A stretch of 12,239 bases of DNA from Polyangiaceae bacterium. Its GTDB lineage: Bacteria > Myxococcota > Polyangia > Polyangiales > Polyangiaceae. The stretch spans positions 1-12,239 of the forward strand of contig JAICTU010000274.1 in the NCBI GenBank assembly GCA_025936205.1, in the 5' to 3' direction. A program made the position numbers and the translations under genes. The notes beneath the pieces are model-generated. The model saw only the letters and a list, made by a program, of their open reading frames with translations, did no database searches and was not told where the DNA came from. Below are positions 6,281 to 12,239 of the stretch, one piece after another; within the stretch, counting starts at the first letter, position 1; the number at the start of each line of letters is the position of its first letter.

Positions 6281-6858
6281 CAACGAGTTTCTAGCACCTC
6301 CGCGAACACCAGGATCAGCCGCAACTCGCCATCCACCCGCGCGCGCCGTACCTGTAGCGTCAGCGGCTCACCAATCGCCGACTGAAACGAGCGCCGGATG
6401 CGCTTGCCGGTGCGCAGCACCTCACCACACCACTCCGCCAGACGAAGGCCGAGCCCGCGGCACGTTCCGCTGACGTTACCCCCGATGTCCGCGTCCTCCA
6501 GCGCGAGAAAGTGTGCTGCCATGGCGTTGAAGTGGCGCAGGGTGAGCTCGTGATCGAGCAGCACCACGCCGAGCTCCAGGCCGTCCAGCATCTGCTCGAG
6601 ATCGAGGGCAGTCAGGCGCAGCTGCTCGACCTTGGAGCGCAGGGTTTCATTGACTCCGTGCAGCGCGTCGTTCGCGTGCTGCAGCTGAGTGTTGAGGCTC
6701 CTGACCTCACCGAAGGCCTGCACGACAGGATCGCGCTCGGGATGCAGCATCCCGGCGCGCTCGGGAGCCGCAGCCTCCAGTGGCGTGACGCCCAGCTCGA
6801 AGATGCCGCTCTCGCCCACTCGAGACCCGCTCTGCTGCTGCTCAGGAATGCTTGCCAT
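6280..6858 (-). CDS. Stand-alone coiled-coil/PAS protein resembling the C-terminal part of CheB-CheR fusions
   Basis: 192 aa from the ATG at 6858, preceded by a purine-rich GAAGGGGG ribosome-binding-like stretch. Residues 1-40 are polar and probably disordered. Residues 45-90 form a coiled coil (VRSLNTQLQHANDALHGVNE, then LRSKVEQL). This leads straight into a PAS domain at about 86-185: LEQMLDGLELGVVLLDHELT, LRHFNAMAAHFLAL, EDADIGG. The coiled coil plus 'l..tdigvlfLD..L.irrFn.aa..lf.l...DiG' pattern is what follows the methyltransferase part in CheB/CheR fusion proteins (PAS_10 type). Here no CheB, CheR, kinase or output domain is attached. It could be a soluble sensor or adaptor for a separate partner. 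Cys133 and Cys144 lie in the PAS core. It is co-expressed with the Rdx gene by stop/start overlap. The ligand is unknown. Confidence 0.8.
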   Translation of the reverse strand: MASIPEQQQSGSRVGESGIFELGVTPLEAAAPERAGMLHPERDPVVQAFGEVRSLNTQLQHANDALHGVNETLRSKVEQLRLTALDLEQMLDGLELGVVLLDHELTLRHFNAMAAHFLALEDADIGGNVSGTCRGLGLRLAEWCGEVLRTGKRIRRSFQSAIGEPLTLQVRRARVDGELRLILVFAEVLETR

Positions 6859-7260
6859 CGGCCCCCCTTCCGCGCTTCCTTGCGCGCTCGCCGCTACAAT
6901 GGGGCAGGTGGCCCCTGAGCTGTGAACGCTTCGACTGTCAGCTGCAGAATACCGCACCAGCGTTCCGCTTCGAACGACATTCGTCCCGGTCCGAGCCTGA
7001 AGTACGCGTGAAATGTCTCCTCCTGTTTCCTTCCGGGGCGGTCTGGGTGGCGGGCGCTTACATCGGGCGTTGCCCAGTCCGATCGCGCTCGACGTCTTCC
7101 AAGCGCAGGCGCTCGCTCGTTCGCGACTGCTGTTGAAATGGTAGGGCCAGCTGAACTCGCGCTCCGTCACGTTGCACGGTGACACTGCGGCCGCGTGGCG
7201 CGACAGCTGAAACAGCATGGAAATATGGCGGTGCTGAGGCAGGGCTGCCTGGCTCGCTGC
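6859..7260. other. Region without a convincing gene upstream of the PAS/Rdx pair
   Basis: About 400 bp in which every reading frame looks like a shadow or noise. It must hold the leftward promoter of the PAS/Rdx genes. The right part may contain further eroded sequence of the monooxygenase remnant that begins at about 7261, but I find no recognisable motif in it. Confidence 0.45.
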
Positions 7261-7534
7261 GTCATCGATCGCCGACTTGACAGCCTGGCGTTCGTCCTTG
7301 CGGGCTGGCAAGAAGGAGCGACTCGCGTCGCCGCGCAACTCGGTGTCGAGCTGAAGTTTGTGCACGCAGAAGCGGACTTGCTCGCTCCCTTGGGGCCTCC
7401 GAGCCACGGGAGCGTCGCTGGTGCGCCCCGACGGCTACGTGGCGTGGCGCTCGCGCGAGCTGCCAGAGAAGGCTGCAGATCTGCTCGGCACGGCGCTGGC
7501 CCGAGTGGCATGCGCCAAAACCTCGGCAGAATGA
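7261..7534 (+). pseudogene. Frameshifted C-terminal remnant of an aromatic-ring FAD monooxygenase
   Basis: Two adjacent frames together give the thioredoxin-like C-terminal domain typical of PheA/TfdB/Rdm-type FAD-dependent aromatic hydroxylases. Frame 1 (from 7261) reads VIDRRLDSLAFVLAGWQ, then VAAQLGVELKFVHAEADLLA. Frame 2 continues as WGLRATGASLVRPDGYVAWR, then SRELPEKAADLLGTALARVA, with a stop at 7532-7534. LVRPDGYVAWR is a hallmark of this family. Removing one C from the CCC run at 7387-7389 would join the frames as DLLAPWGLRATGAS. The N-terminal FAD-binding (GXGXXG) and catalytic parts are absent upstream, where frame 1 meets a TGA at 7180. It is therefore a decayed leftover; a sequencing error could explain the indel but not the missing N-terminus. 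Confidence 0.6.
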
Positions 7535-7551
7535 CAGCACCTCGACCATGG

Positions 7552-7968
7552 ATGTCGATCTTCTGGTATGAAGCAGCGGGGGGCCAAGTGCAGATCCGAA
7601 TTCAAGGGCTCGACCTGGAATCCGAAATCGGGAACCAGATGCAGAGCATCATCGTTCGCGGTCTTTCGGCAGAGGGACAGCCGGTGTGCGTCGTGCTCAG
7701 CGATGCGGCGACGGCGAATCTGGTGCAGCAGGTTCTGAGCCTCGCGGGGCCACAGGCGATACGGGCACGTCTCGAGGCGCAGCCCTGTCTCTGGGAATGC
7801 CCGCTTGCTGAATGGCCGAACGTCGCTGGCAGCTTTCGTCCCAACCCGTGCCCGCCGACTTGCGTGCTCTCGCTGTGCGAGCAGATCCGCGCGGCGGTGT
7901 TCGAGCCCGGGCGTGGGGAGCCGATCCTGGTGGGCTTTCCGCCGTGGCAGGGAGAAGGCTTGTACTGA
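7552..7968 (+). CDS. Hypothetical protein with paired cysteines
   Basis: 138 aa from the ATG at 7552. I do not recognise the family. The sequence starts MSIFWYEAAGGQVQIRIQGL, followed by an acidic/polar helix (LDLESEIGNQMQ) and a strand with VCVVLSD. The C-terminal half has six cysteines in total, two of them spaced as CLWEC (79, 83) and three as CPPTCVLSLC (100, 104, 109). The end, GRGEPILVGFPPWQGEGLY, is Gly/Pro-rich. No signal peptide or transmembrane segment is seen, so it is probably cytosolic. Its start is uncertain: an in-frame ATG at 7531 overlaps the stop of the monooxygenase remnant (ATGA), and a GTG lies at 7588 after a G-run. It converges on the zinc-ribbon gene, the two stops being separated by only 19 bp. 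Confidence 0.6.
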   Translation: MSIFWYEAAGGQVQIRIQGLDLESEIGNQMQSIIVRGLSAEGQPVCVVLSDAATANLVQQVLSLAGPQAIRARLEAQPCLWECPLAEWPNVAGSFRPNPCPPTCVLSLCEQIRAAVFEPGRGEPILVGFPPWQGEGLY

Positions 7969-7987
7969 GGTGCCGTCCAGCGGCTGC

Positions 7988-8476
7988 TCACCCTCCGCCG
8001 TCGGCAGGACCGGCGTCATCGCTGCCTGCGTCGGCTGGTCCCGTGTCGGCCGCTCCCGCATCCGCGCCCTTGGCATTGCCTCCGACCCCGGGCGGCGGAG
8101 GCCCCAAGCCATACGGTGGGGTGGGGCAGCTAGGGGCCAGTGGGTTCTCGCAGGGATCCGGGTTTGCTCCAGATCCGTTGCCTGCCGTGCCCCCCCTACC
8201 TCCGGCGGCGTTGCCACTGCCGCCGGTGCCACTGCCGACGCTGGCTCCTGCGCCACGGGCTGAACGATCATTATCGGCGTCGGTCTGTCCGCCGCACGCC
8301 TGACCCGCGAGGCTCAGCCCGAGCACGAAGAGGGTCGCCCGCTTGGCGTCCCGCGGGATCACCACTTCCCGAAACGGACTCGACGACCCTTTCTGCGCTG
8401 CACCGCAGAAGGGGCACTGCTCTTCCTGGGGTCGGATGTGGCGCTGACAGGCCGTGCAGAGAATGAGCGATGCCAT
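7988..8476 (-). CDS. Zinc-ribbon protein with an internal lipobox and low-complexity secreted tail
   Basis: 162 aa. The N-terminus carries a zinc ribbon: Cys7-X2-Cys10 (LILCTACQRHI) and Cys21-X2-Cys24 (EEQCPFCGAA). Residues 45-61 (KRATLFVLGLSLAGQAC) then look exactly like a lipoprotein signal ending at Cys61. The rest (62-162) is Gly/Ser/Asn/Ala-rich, with PDPCENPLAPSCP and PPYGLGPPPPGVGG, and has no fold I recognise. In-frame GTG codons 38 and 39 would give a conventional lipoprotein (MVIPRDAKRATLF...), so two products are conceivable. I recall similar zinc-ribbon-then-lipobox proteins as a recurring type in Polyangiales, from memory only. Function is unknown. The upstream ribosome binding site is weak for the ATG at 8476. 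Confidence 0.72.
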   Translation of the reverse strand: MASLILCTACQRHIRPQEEQCPFCGAAQKGSSSPFREVVIPRDAKRATLFVLGLSLAGQACGGQTDADNDRSARGAGASVGSGTGGSGNAAGGRGGTAGNGSGANPDPCENPLAPSCPTPPYGLGPPPPGVGGNAKGADAGAADTGPADAGSDDAGPADGGG

Positions 8477-8556
8477 GAGATCTGAGACTTCGGCTCAAAG
8501 ATACGGCCGACAAGGCATCGAGTCCAGGAACGCCTCGCGCGGCGCGCGGCTGGCCG

Positions 8557-9045
8557 TCACTGTTCCGAAATGGCCAATTCCATGCTGTGAACGTAGGGAC
8601 GGTCGGGACGCGGCCCTAGATCTTGCCAACCGTGCTTTGCGTAGTACCTCAGCGCCCTGACGTTGGTCGGAGACACAGACAGGCGGACCGTCTGCACGCG
8701 ATGCCGACGAAATACTTCGATCGCGTGAGAATGAAGCTCGGCGCCGAGCCCGCGCCCGCGTTCCTCGCTGGCGAGATAGAAGAGATTCACCACGCCGAGC
8801 CCTGAGGCGGGCTGAATCCCCATTTCGAGCTGGCCAACGATCCGGTCACCGCGCCATACGTGAACGGCACCTTCCGGAAAAGTCGCGAGCATATGCTCCA
8901 ACCCGGCGCGATAGCCCTGAGCCCCGCCGATCGCGTCAAACGCATCGGAGTTCCCGTAGCTGCAGACGAACGCATCGCAGAGAAACTCGACGCATCGTTG
9001 AAAGTGACGGTCCAGGTCGATCGGCAAGAAGCGCGCGGGGCACAT
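8557..9045 (-). CDS. GNAT family N-acetyltransferase
   Basis: 162 aa from the ATG at 9045, with a GAGAG stretch 8-12 nt upstream. Single GNAT domain using acetyl-CoA. The V-loop motif A is FYLASEERGRGLGAELHSHA, where Arg96-X2-Gly99-X-Gly101 fits the Q/R-X2-G-X-G/A acetyl-CoA pyrophosphate site. It is preceded by strand VHVWRGDRIVGQLEMGI and followed by the motif-B region VRLSVSPTNVRALRYYAKHG, including the common N-x-x-A-x-x-x-Y-x-x-x-G pattern. The N-terminal part (residues 12-60) is helical and would form the substrate side, but the acceptor cannot be predicted. It is divergent from the GlxA-like regulator (125-bp gap), so the two may share a control region. Confidence 0.9.
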   Translation of the reverse strand: MCPARFLPIDLDRHFQRCVEFLCDAFVCSYGNSDAFDAIGGAQGYRAGLEHMLATFPEGAVHVWRGDRIVGQLEMGIQPASGLGVVNLFYLASEERGRGLGAELHSHAIEVFRRHRVQTVRLSVSPTNVRALRYYAKHGWQDLGPRPDRPYVHSMELAISEQ

Positions 9046-9158
9046 CGTTCGAGTCTCTCAGCGTAGCAGCGCATCAGGCTGATGGAGAGTATTCGGCCAG
9101 AACGGCTGCAATTCATTGCCCAAACTGGGTCAGGCTAGTCTCAACCCTGTCGCTCGAT

Positions 9159-9164
9159 CATAAT
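9159..9164 (+). promoter_or_regulatory. Candidate -10 box for the GlxA-like regulator
   Basis: CATAAT matches 5 of 6 bases of TATAAT and ends 6 bp before the ATG. No good -35 is seen at 17 bp (TAGTCT, 3 of 6). If real, transcription would start at or next to the ATG, making a leaderless or nearly leaderless mRNA. Confidence 0.3.
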
Positions 9165-9170
9165 AGGGCC

Positions 9171-10133
9171 ATGCACCGCGTGGTTGTCGTTGCCCTGGAT
9201 GGCGTGATCGCGTTTGATCTCTCGACGCCCACGGAGGTGTTCGGGCGTGTTCGTTTACCGACTGGGCGCGCGGGCTATCAGGTGCGGGTCTGCGGTGTCA
9301 GTCCCGAGGTCGATGCAGGTGCATTCCGAGTGAGCGTGCGGTACGGCCTGTCCGAGCTCCGCAAAGCCGACACGGTGATCCTGCCGGGTGTTGCAGATCT
9401 GGGTGCCCCCATTCCCGAGGCACTCCGTCGCGGTATCAGGAGCGCCGCCCAGGCAGGAGCGCGCGTGGCTTCGATCTGTACGGGCACGTTCCTGCTGGCG
9501 GCAACCGGTCTGCTCGATGGTCGGCGAGCCACCACGCACTGGGTTGCGGCGGGCGAGCTCGCCAGGCGCTTTCCGAAGATTGACGTGGACCCTAACGTGC
9601 TGTTCGTAGATGAAGGCATGGTCCTGACCTCGGCCGGCGCAACAGCAGGCATCGACCTGTGCCTGCACATGGTGCGGCGCGACTATGGCGCCGCGGTTGC
9701 CGCGTCGGCGGCACGCCTCTCCGTGATGCCGCTCGAACGCCAAGGCGGACAGGCCCAGTTCATCGAACACCGGCAGCCCCCGAGCGAACAGTTACCCCTC
9801 AGTCGTTTGCTGGACTGGCTGGAGGAGAACCTCGATGACCCCTCGATATCTCTGGACGTGATTGCGCGCCAAGGCGCGCTCAGCGTGCGCACGCTGAGCC
9901 GGCGCTTCAGGGAGCAAACGGGTACGACACCGCTCAACTGGCTATTCCGGGCTCGTGTCCGCCGAGCGCAGGTGTTGCTCGAGACCACGCCGCTCTCCGT
10001 GGAGCGAATCGCGACCAGCGTTGGCTTTGGGTCAGTCACGGCGTTTCGAGTTCACTTCCGCCGCGTCGTACGCACGAGTCCACAGTCGTATCGTCGCGCA
10101 TTCCGCGGTGCTCCCGATCGTTCCGCTGCTTAG
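9171..10133 (+). CDS. GlxA/FtrA-family AraC transcriptional regulator with DJ-1/PfpI domain
   Basis: 320 aa. Residues 1-190 form a DJ-1/PfpI (class I glutamine amidotransferase-like) domain: VVVVALDGVIAFDLSTPTEV, the nucleophile-elbow sequence VASICTGTFLLAATGLLDG with Cys103, and TTHW with His123, as in GlxA regulators. In this family the domain usually senses a ligand rather than catalysing. Residues 215-311 are an AraC DNA-binding domain with two helix-turn-helix units (ISLDVIARQGALSVRTLSRR and SVERIATSVGFGSVTAFRVH). The ending FRRVVRTSPQSYRRAF is canonical for the family. Length is normal. Likely targets are its own promoter, the divergent acetyltransferase gene, or the downstream cytochrome operon; none can be proved from sequence. 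The start at 9171 is the natural one, since the N-terminal strand MHRVVVVALDG begins at once. Confidence 0.93.
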   Translation: MHRVVVVALDGVIAFDLSTPTEVFGRVRLPTGRAGYQVRVCGVSPEVDAGAFRVSVRYGLSELRKADTVILPGVADLGAPIPEALRRGIRSAAQAGARVASICTGTFLLAATGLLDGRRATTHWVAAGELARRFPKIDVDPNVLFVDEGMVLTSAGATAGIDLCLHMVRRDYGAAVAASAARLSVMPLERQGGQAQFIEHRQPPSEQLPLSRLLDWLEENLDDPSISLDVIARQGALSVRTLSRRFREQTGTTPLNWLFRARVRRAQVLLETTPLSVERIATSVGFGSVTAFRVHFRRVVRTSPQSYRRAFRGAPDRSAA

Positions 10134-10190
10134 CGCGCTGCCGGCAGCTCGGCTCGCTGTGAGTCCGCCTCGGCGACCAGGACGCCGTGG

Positions 10191-10200
10191 CCAGATCTGG
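10191..10200. repeat. Palindrome CCAGATCTGG in the gap before the cytochrome operon
   Basis: Perfect 10-bp palindrome. A second hairpin, TGGCG-ATCG-CGCCA, lies at 10209-10222, and CTGCCGGCAG (perfect) at 10138-10147 just after the regulator stop. The first may act in termination and the others in control of the downstream operon, but short palindromes are common in GC-rich DNA. Confidence 0.3.
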
Positions 10201-10258
10201 TCGAAGATTGGCGATCGCGCCACTCGCCCCCGAGCGCGCGTCGCATCATGATTTCGAC

Positions 10259-11320
10259 ATGATCGAGCCGTTTCGGCATCGTGGAGCCTGGATCGCCGTA
10301 CTACTGGCGAGCGTGGTGCCCGGCTGTACCGGGTGCGGCTATCGGCGCTGCAACGCGCCTCCGCCGGCGCAGCTCGCGGCGCTGCCGGAGAGGCTCTCCG
10401 AGACGGGTCTGTTTATGCCCAGCAGTACCGAAGCCTTGGCAGCCGGGGTGCGCTTCTACGCGCCGTCCTATCCACTCTGGAGCGACGGCGCGAGCAAACG
10501 GCGCTGGGTCTGGCTGCCCGAGGGCAGCGAGATCGATAGCGCGAACATGGACGATTGGGTGTTCCCTGTCGGAACCAAGTTCTGGAAGGAATTTTCGCTG
10601 GACGGCAAGCGGGTCGAGACGCGGTTGCTCGTGAAGCTGGGGCCTGCTGAGGACGACTGGGCCGGGGCGGCATACCTGTGGGAGCTCGATCAGCGGGACG
10701 CGCGCCTCGCGCCGGAAGGCGCCAAGAACAGCAACGACACCGGCTATGAGGTGCCGAGCGCCACCCAGTGTGGGGGCTGTCACGGTGGACGCCGCAGTCA
10801 TGTGCTCGGGTTTTCCGCAGTGCAACTGGAAGCCGCCGACCTGCCCTTGTCGCTCGCCGAACTCGTGAACGAACACCGGCTGAGCACGGCCCCTGCACAC
10901 CTGCCGGCCATTGCGCGGGACGAGCGACAGCGGGCTGCGCTCGGCTACTTGCACGCAAACTGCGGCCATTGCCACAACCCTTACCGCCCGCCGCGCGGCA
11001 CTGGCCCACGTTGCTATGACCCAGAGCGCAGCCTCGATTTTTGGCTGCCCAGCGACCCGCAGGATGACCTGGCCGGAGCGCTGCGCACGGCAGTGCCGCG
11101 CTATGTGACGCCGGGCGATCCGGATGACAGCCGGCTCTTGACGTTGGTGTCGCGGCGCGGGGCTCGCTTGCACATGCCCCCGTTGGGATCGCATGAGGTC
11201 GATGCCGCCGGCGTGGCGCTGTTGACGGAATGGATCGCGAGCCTGCCCACGGGGCGAACCGCTGCAACAGGCAGCGCTGCAACAGGCAGGATACATCCCG
11301 ACGCGCGGAGCTTGCCGTGA
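10259..11320 (+). CDS. Diheme c-type cytochrome lipoprotein (SO2930-like)
   Basis: 353 aa from the ATG at 10259. The signal ends at VVPGC (Cys23), so it is probably an anchored lipoprotein. The N-terminal domain contains LSETGLFMPSS, GVRFYAPSYPLWSDGASKRR, the Trp-rich VWLPEGSEID, WVFPVGTKFWKEFSLDGKRV and ETRLLVKLG. This is the order seen in SO2930-type diheme cytochromes. Two heme c motifs follow: Cys171-Gly-Gly-Cys174-His175 and Cys235-Gly-His-Cys238-His239. Met306 in HMPPLG is a plausible axial ligand. It should carry electrons outside the cytoplasmic membrane; donor and acceptor are unknown. A further in-frame ATG at 10187 would place a non-signal sequence in front, so 10259 is preferred. 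The last residues include the duplicated AATGS, and the stop overlaps the next GTG (GTGA). Confidence 0.88.
   Translation: MIEPFRHRGAWIAVLLASVVPGCTGCGYRRCNAPPPAQLAALPERLSETGLFMPSSTEALAAGVRFYAPSYPLWSDGASKRRWVWLPEGSEIDSANMDDWVFPVGTKFWKEFSLDGKRVETRLLVKLGPAEDDWAGAAYLWELDQRDARLAPEGAKNSNDTGYEVPSATQCGGCHGGRRSHVLGFSAVQLEAADLPLSLAELVNEHRLSTAPAHLPAIARDERQRAALGYLHANCGHCHNPYRPPRGTGPRCYDPERSLDFWLPSDPQDDLAGALRTAVPRYVTPGDPDDSRLLTLVSRRGARLHMPPLGSHEVDAAGVALLTEWIASLPTGRTAATGSAATGRIHPDARSLP
11261..11289 (+). repeat. Short tandem duplication at the end of the diheme cytochrome gene
   Basis: The 14-bp unit GCTGCAACAGGCAG occurs at 11261-11274 and again at 11276-11289, in frame, encoding AATGS-AATGR. It lies behind the last conserved residues and is probably neutral. 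Confidence 0.8.
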
Positions 11321-11805
11321 GCGAGGTCTACGACCTGCTGCTCATCGCGCATTCCTTCACGCGTTGGTGGGTGCTGGTCGCGTGCATGGCAGCCGTGGGC
11401 TATGCGTTCTGCGCCAGATGGATCTTTGCTCCCGACGCGCGGGCGCGCGACTTCCGCGTTGGACGCGCGTTGGTAGCCAGCGTCGATCTGCAGGTGTTGC
11501 TCGGAATGAGCTTGTACTTCGGCGTGAGTCCGCTTCCGCGCGCTGCGCGGCTGCTCTGGGCCGAGCAAGGATGGCGCGCGCTGTGCGCGGACCCGCTGCT
11601 GCGCTTCTTCGGATTGATCCACCCAGCGCTGGCCCTGGCGGCGGCGTTCGTCGTCCATGCCGCCTGGGTAGCCGTGCGCCGTGCCGAAAGCAGCGCTGGC
11701 CGGCAGCGCCGGCTCGCGCTGGGCGCCGCCCTCGGACTGGCGTTATTTTTGGCGGCGGTGCCTTGGCCCTTTCTGGGTCACGAGCGGCCGTGGTTACGTT
11801 TTTGA
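11317..11805 (+). CDS. Four-helix cytochrome-b-like membrane protein
   Basis: 162 aa. The GTG at 11317 overlaps the preceding TGA, and GGAG (11307-11310) sits 6 nt upstream, supporting this start over longer frames. Four transmembrane helices are predicted at about 15-34, 48-70, 96-119 and 132-150. The layout HSFTRWWVLVACM, DLQVLLGMSLYF, RFFGLIHPALAL and VPWPFLGHERPW matches the small 'cytochrome b-like' membrane family known from Bacteroidetes and others, with an invariant-looking (I/V)PWPF near the C-terminus. His12, His102 and His114 lie at helix ends or inside helices and could be heme ligands, but heme binding is not established. Its place directly after a diheme cytochrome c lipoprotein suggests a membrane electron-transfer partner; that is an inference. 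Confidence 0.82.
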   Translation: MSEVYDLLLIAHSFTRWWVLVACMAAVGYAFCARWIFAPDARARDFRVGRALVASVDLQVLLGMSLYFGVSPLPRAARLLWAEQGWRALCADPLLRFFGLIHPALALAAAFVVHAAWVAVRRAESSAGRQRRLALGAALGLALFLAAVPWPFLGHERPWLRF

Positions 11806-11806
11806 A

Positions 11807-11812
11807 AAGGAG
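11807..11812 (+). promoter_or_regulatory. Strong ribosome binding site AAGGAG of the DUF3817 gene
   Basis: AAGGAG lies 6 nt before the GTG at 11819 and directly after the previous stop. It decides the start of the DUF3817 gene in favour of GTG 11819. Confidence 0.8.
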
Positions 11813-11818
11813 AGCCGG

Positions 11819-12139
11819 GTGAAGACTGCGAATGAAACAAGCGTCAGCTTCGAGTTGCTAGCGTTCGTGGAGGGCGTGTCGTTGCTCGCGCTCCTCGCCA
11901 TCGCCATGCCGCTGAAGTATTTTGCGGGGCTACCGCTCGCCGTGCGTGTGGTCGGGCTGGTCCACGGTCTCGCATTCCTCGCGTATGCCGGCAACTTGGT
12001 CGACGCACTTGCTTCCGGCAAGTGGTCTCGCCGTACGGTGCTGCTCGGATTGCTCGCCGGCTTCTTGCCCGCGGGTACCTTCGTGTTCGTGCGGCGCTTG
12101 CGGCGGCTGGGGCCGACGCTGGCGGCACCGTCGCGCTGA
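11819..12139 (+). CDS. DUF3817 small integral membrane protein
   Basis: 106 aa. Hallmarks of the DUF3817 family are visible: FELLAFVEGVSLLALL (Glu18-Gly19), IAMPLKYFAGLPLAVRV, VGLVHGLAFLAYAG (His49-Gly50) and a last helix with LAGFLPAGTFVFVRRLRRLG. Three transmembrane helices are expected at about 14-33, 40-60 and 74-92, with a positively charged C-terminal tail that probably faces the cytosol. The molecular function of the family is unknown; members often sit near heme or transport genes. It follows the four-helix protein by 13 bp, so it belongs to the same operon. No later gene is visible in the window. Confidence 0.88.
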   Translation: MKTANETSVSFELLAFVEGVSLLALLAIAMPLKYFAGLPLAVRVVGLVHGLAFLAYAGNLVDALASGKWSRRTVLLGLLAGFLPAGTFVFVRRLRRLGPTLAAPSR

Positions 12140-12155
12140 CGAGCATCGGTGCTCG
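12140..12155 (+). terminator. Hairpin after the cytochrome operon
   Basis: Perfect 6-bp stem CGAGCA/TGCTCG with TCGG loop, directly after the DUF3817 stop codon. No T-run follows, so a classical intrinsic terminator is not supported. Nothing further is visible in 12156-12239. Confidence 0.35.
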
Positions 12156-12239
12156 GAGCGGGAAGTTGGCGGCCGGCGCGCCAGCGCTGACCTGTGCGTT
12201 TGATTTTGGCCGGACCTCATCTGCACGGCGCTGCCCGAA

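Noticed and set aside
6268..6283. Possible selenocysteine in the SelW-like protein
   Set aside because: Both codons of the CPRC motif are TGC and the frame has no internal TGA, so it is the cysteine form.
7277..7282. Consensus TTGACA on the plus strand
   Set aside because: No -10 at usual distance, and it lies inside the monooxygenase remnant.
7435..8271. Minus-strand frame of 278 codons
   Set aside because: Runs antisense through the remnant, the hypothetical gene and part of the zinc-ribbon gene in another frame; no motif.
10301..11296. Minus-strand frame of 331 codons opposite the diheme cytochrome
   Set aside because: Shadow; the plus strand carries two CXXCH motifs and a lipoprotein signal.

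Overview
The window is GC-rich with strong third-position G/C bias. It carries many predicted lipoproteins with Gly/Ser/Thr- or Ala/Pro-rich linkers behind the lipobox, plus a zinc-ribbon protein with an internal lipobox. This style suggests a delta-proteobacterial/Myxococcota chromosome, most likely Polyangiales (Sorangium-like). That is an inference from protein style; no marker gene is present. I see no rRNA, tRNA, CRISPR array, transposase or phage gene.

Layout from left to right. (1) Minus strand, 1-1247: the N-terminal 415 residues of a LivJ-type branched-chain amino-acid ABC substrate-binding lipoprotein with a Tat-like signal, running off the left edge. (2) Plus strand, 1561-3000: two secreted lipoproteins, one a small cytochrome-c-like protein with an unusual CX4CH motif, the other of unknown function. 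(3) Plus strand, 3119-5846: a tightly overlapping three-gene operon encoding a VKOR-DsbA fusion, a membrane-anchored OmpA-like protein with six periplasmic cysteines, and a TlpA/ResA-like thioredoxin lipoprotein. A perfect dyad precedes it and a hairpin follows it. (4) Minus strand, 5981-6858: a coupled pair, a stand-alone coiled-coil/PAS protein resembling the tail of CheB-CheR fusions followed by a SelW/Rdx-family CXXC protein. (5) 6859-7534: no intact gene, but the frameshifted C-terminal remnant of an aromatic-ring FAD monooxygenase lies at 7261-7534. (6) 7552-9045: an unrecognised Cys-containing protein (+), a zinc-ribbon/lipoprotein hybrid (-) and a GNAT acetyltransferase (-). (7) 9171-10133: a GlxA-type AraC regulator with a DJ-1/PfpI domain. 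(8) Plus strand, 10259-12139: an operon of a diheme cytochrome c lipoprotein, a four-helix cytochrome-b-like membrane protein and a DUF3817 membrane protein.

Much of the window concerns extracytoplasmic redox chemistry: making or reshuffling disulfides (VKOR-DsbA, TlpA, and the six-Cys OmpA-like protein as a possible client), a cytosolic thiol protein (Rdx), and c-type cytochrome proteins. The three-gene disulfide operon and the PAS/Rdx pair are the most interesting systems. No individual domain is new, but the combinations and gene couplings are unusual.
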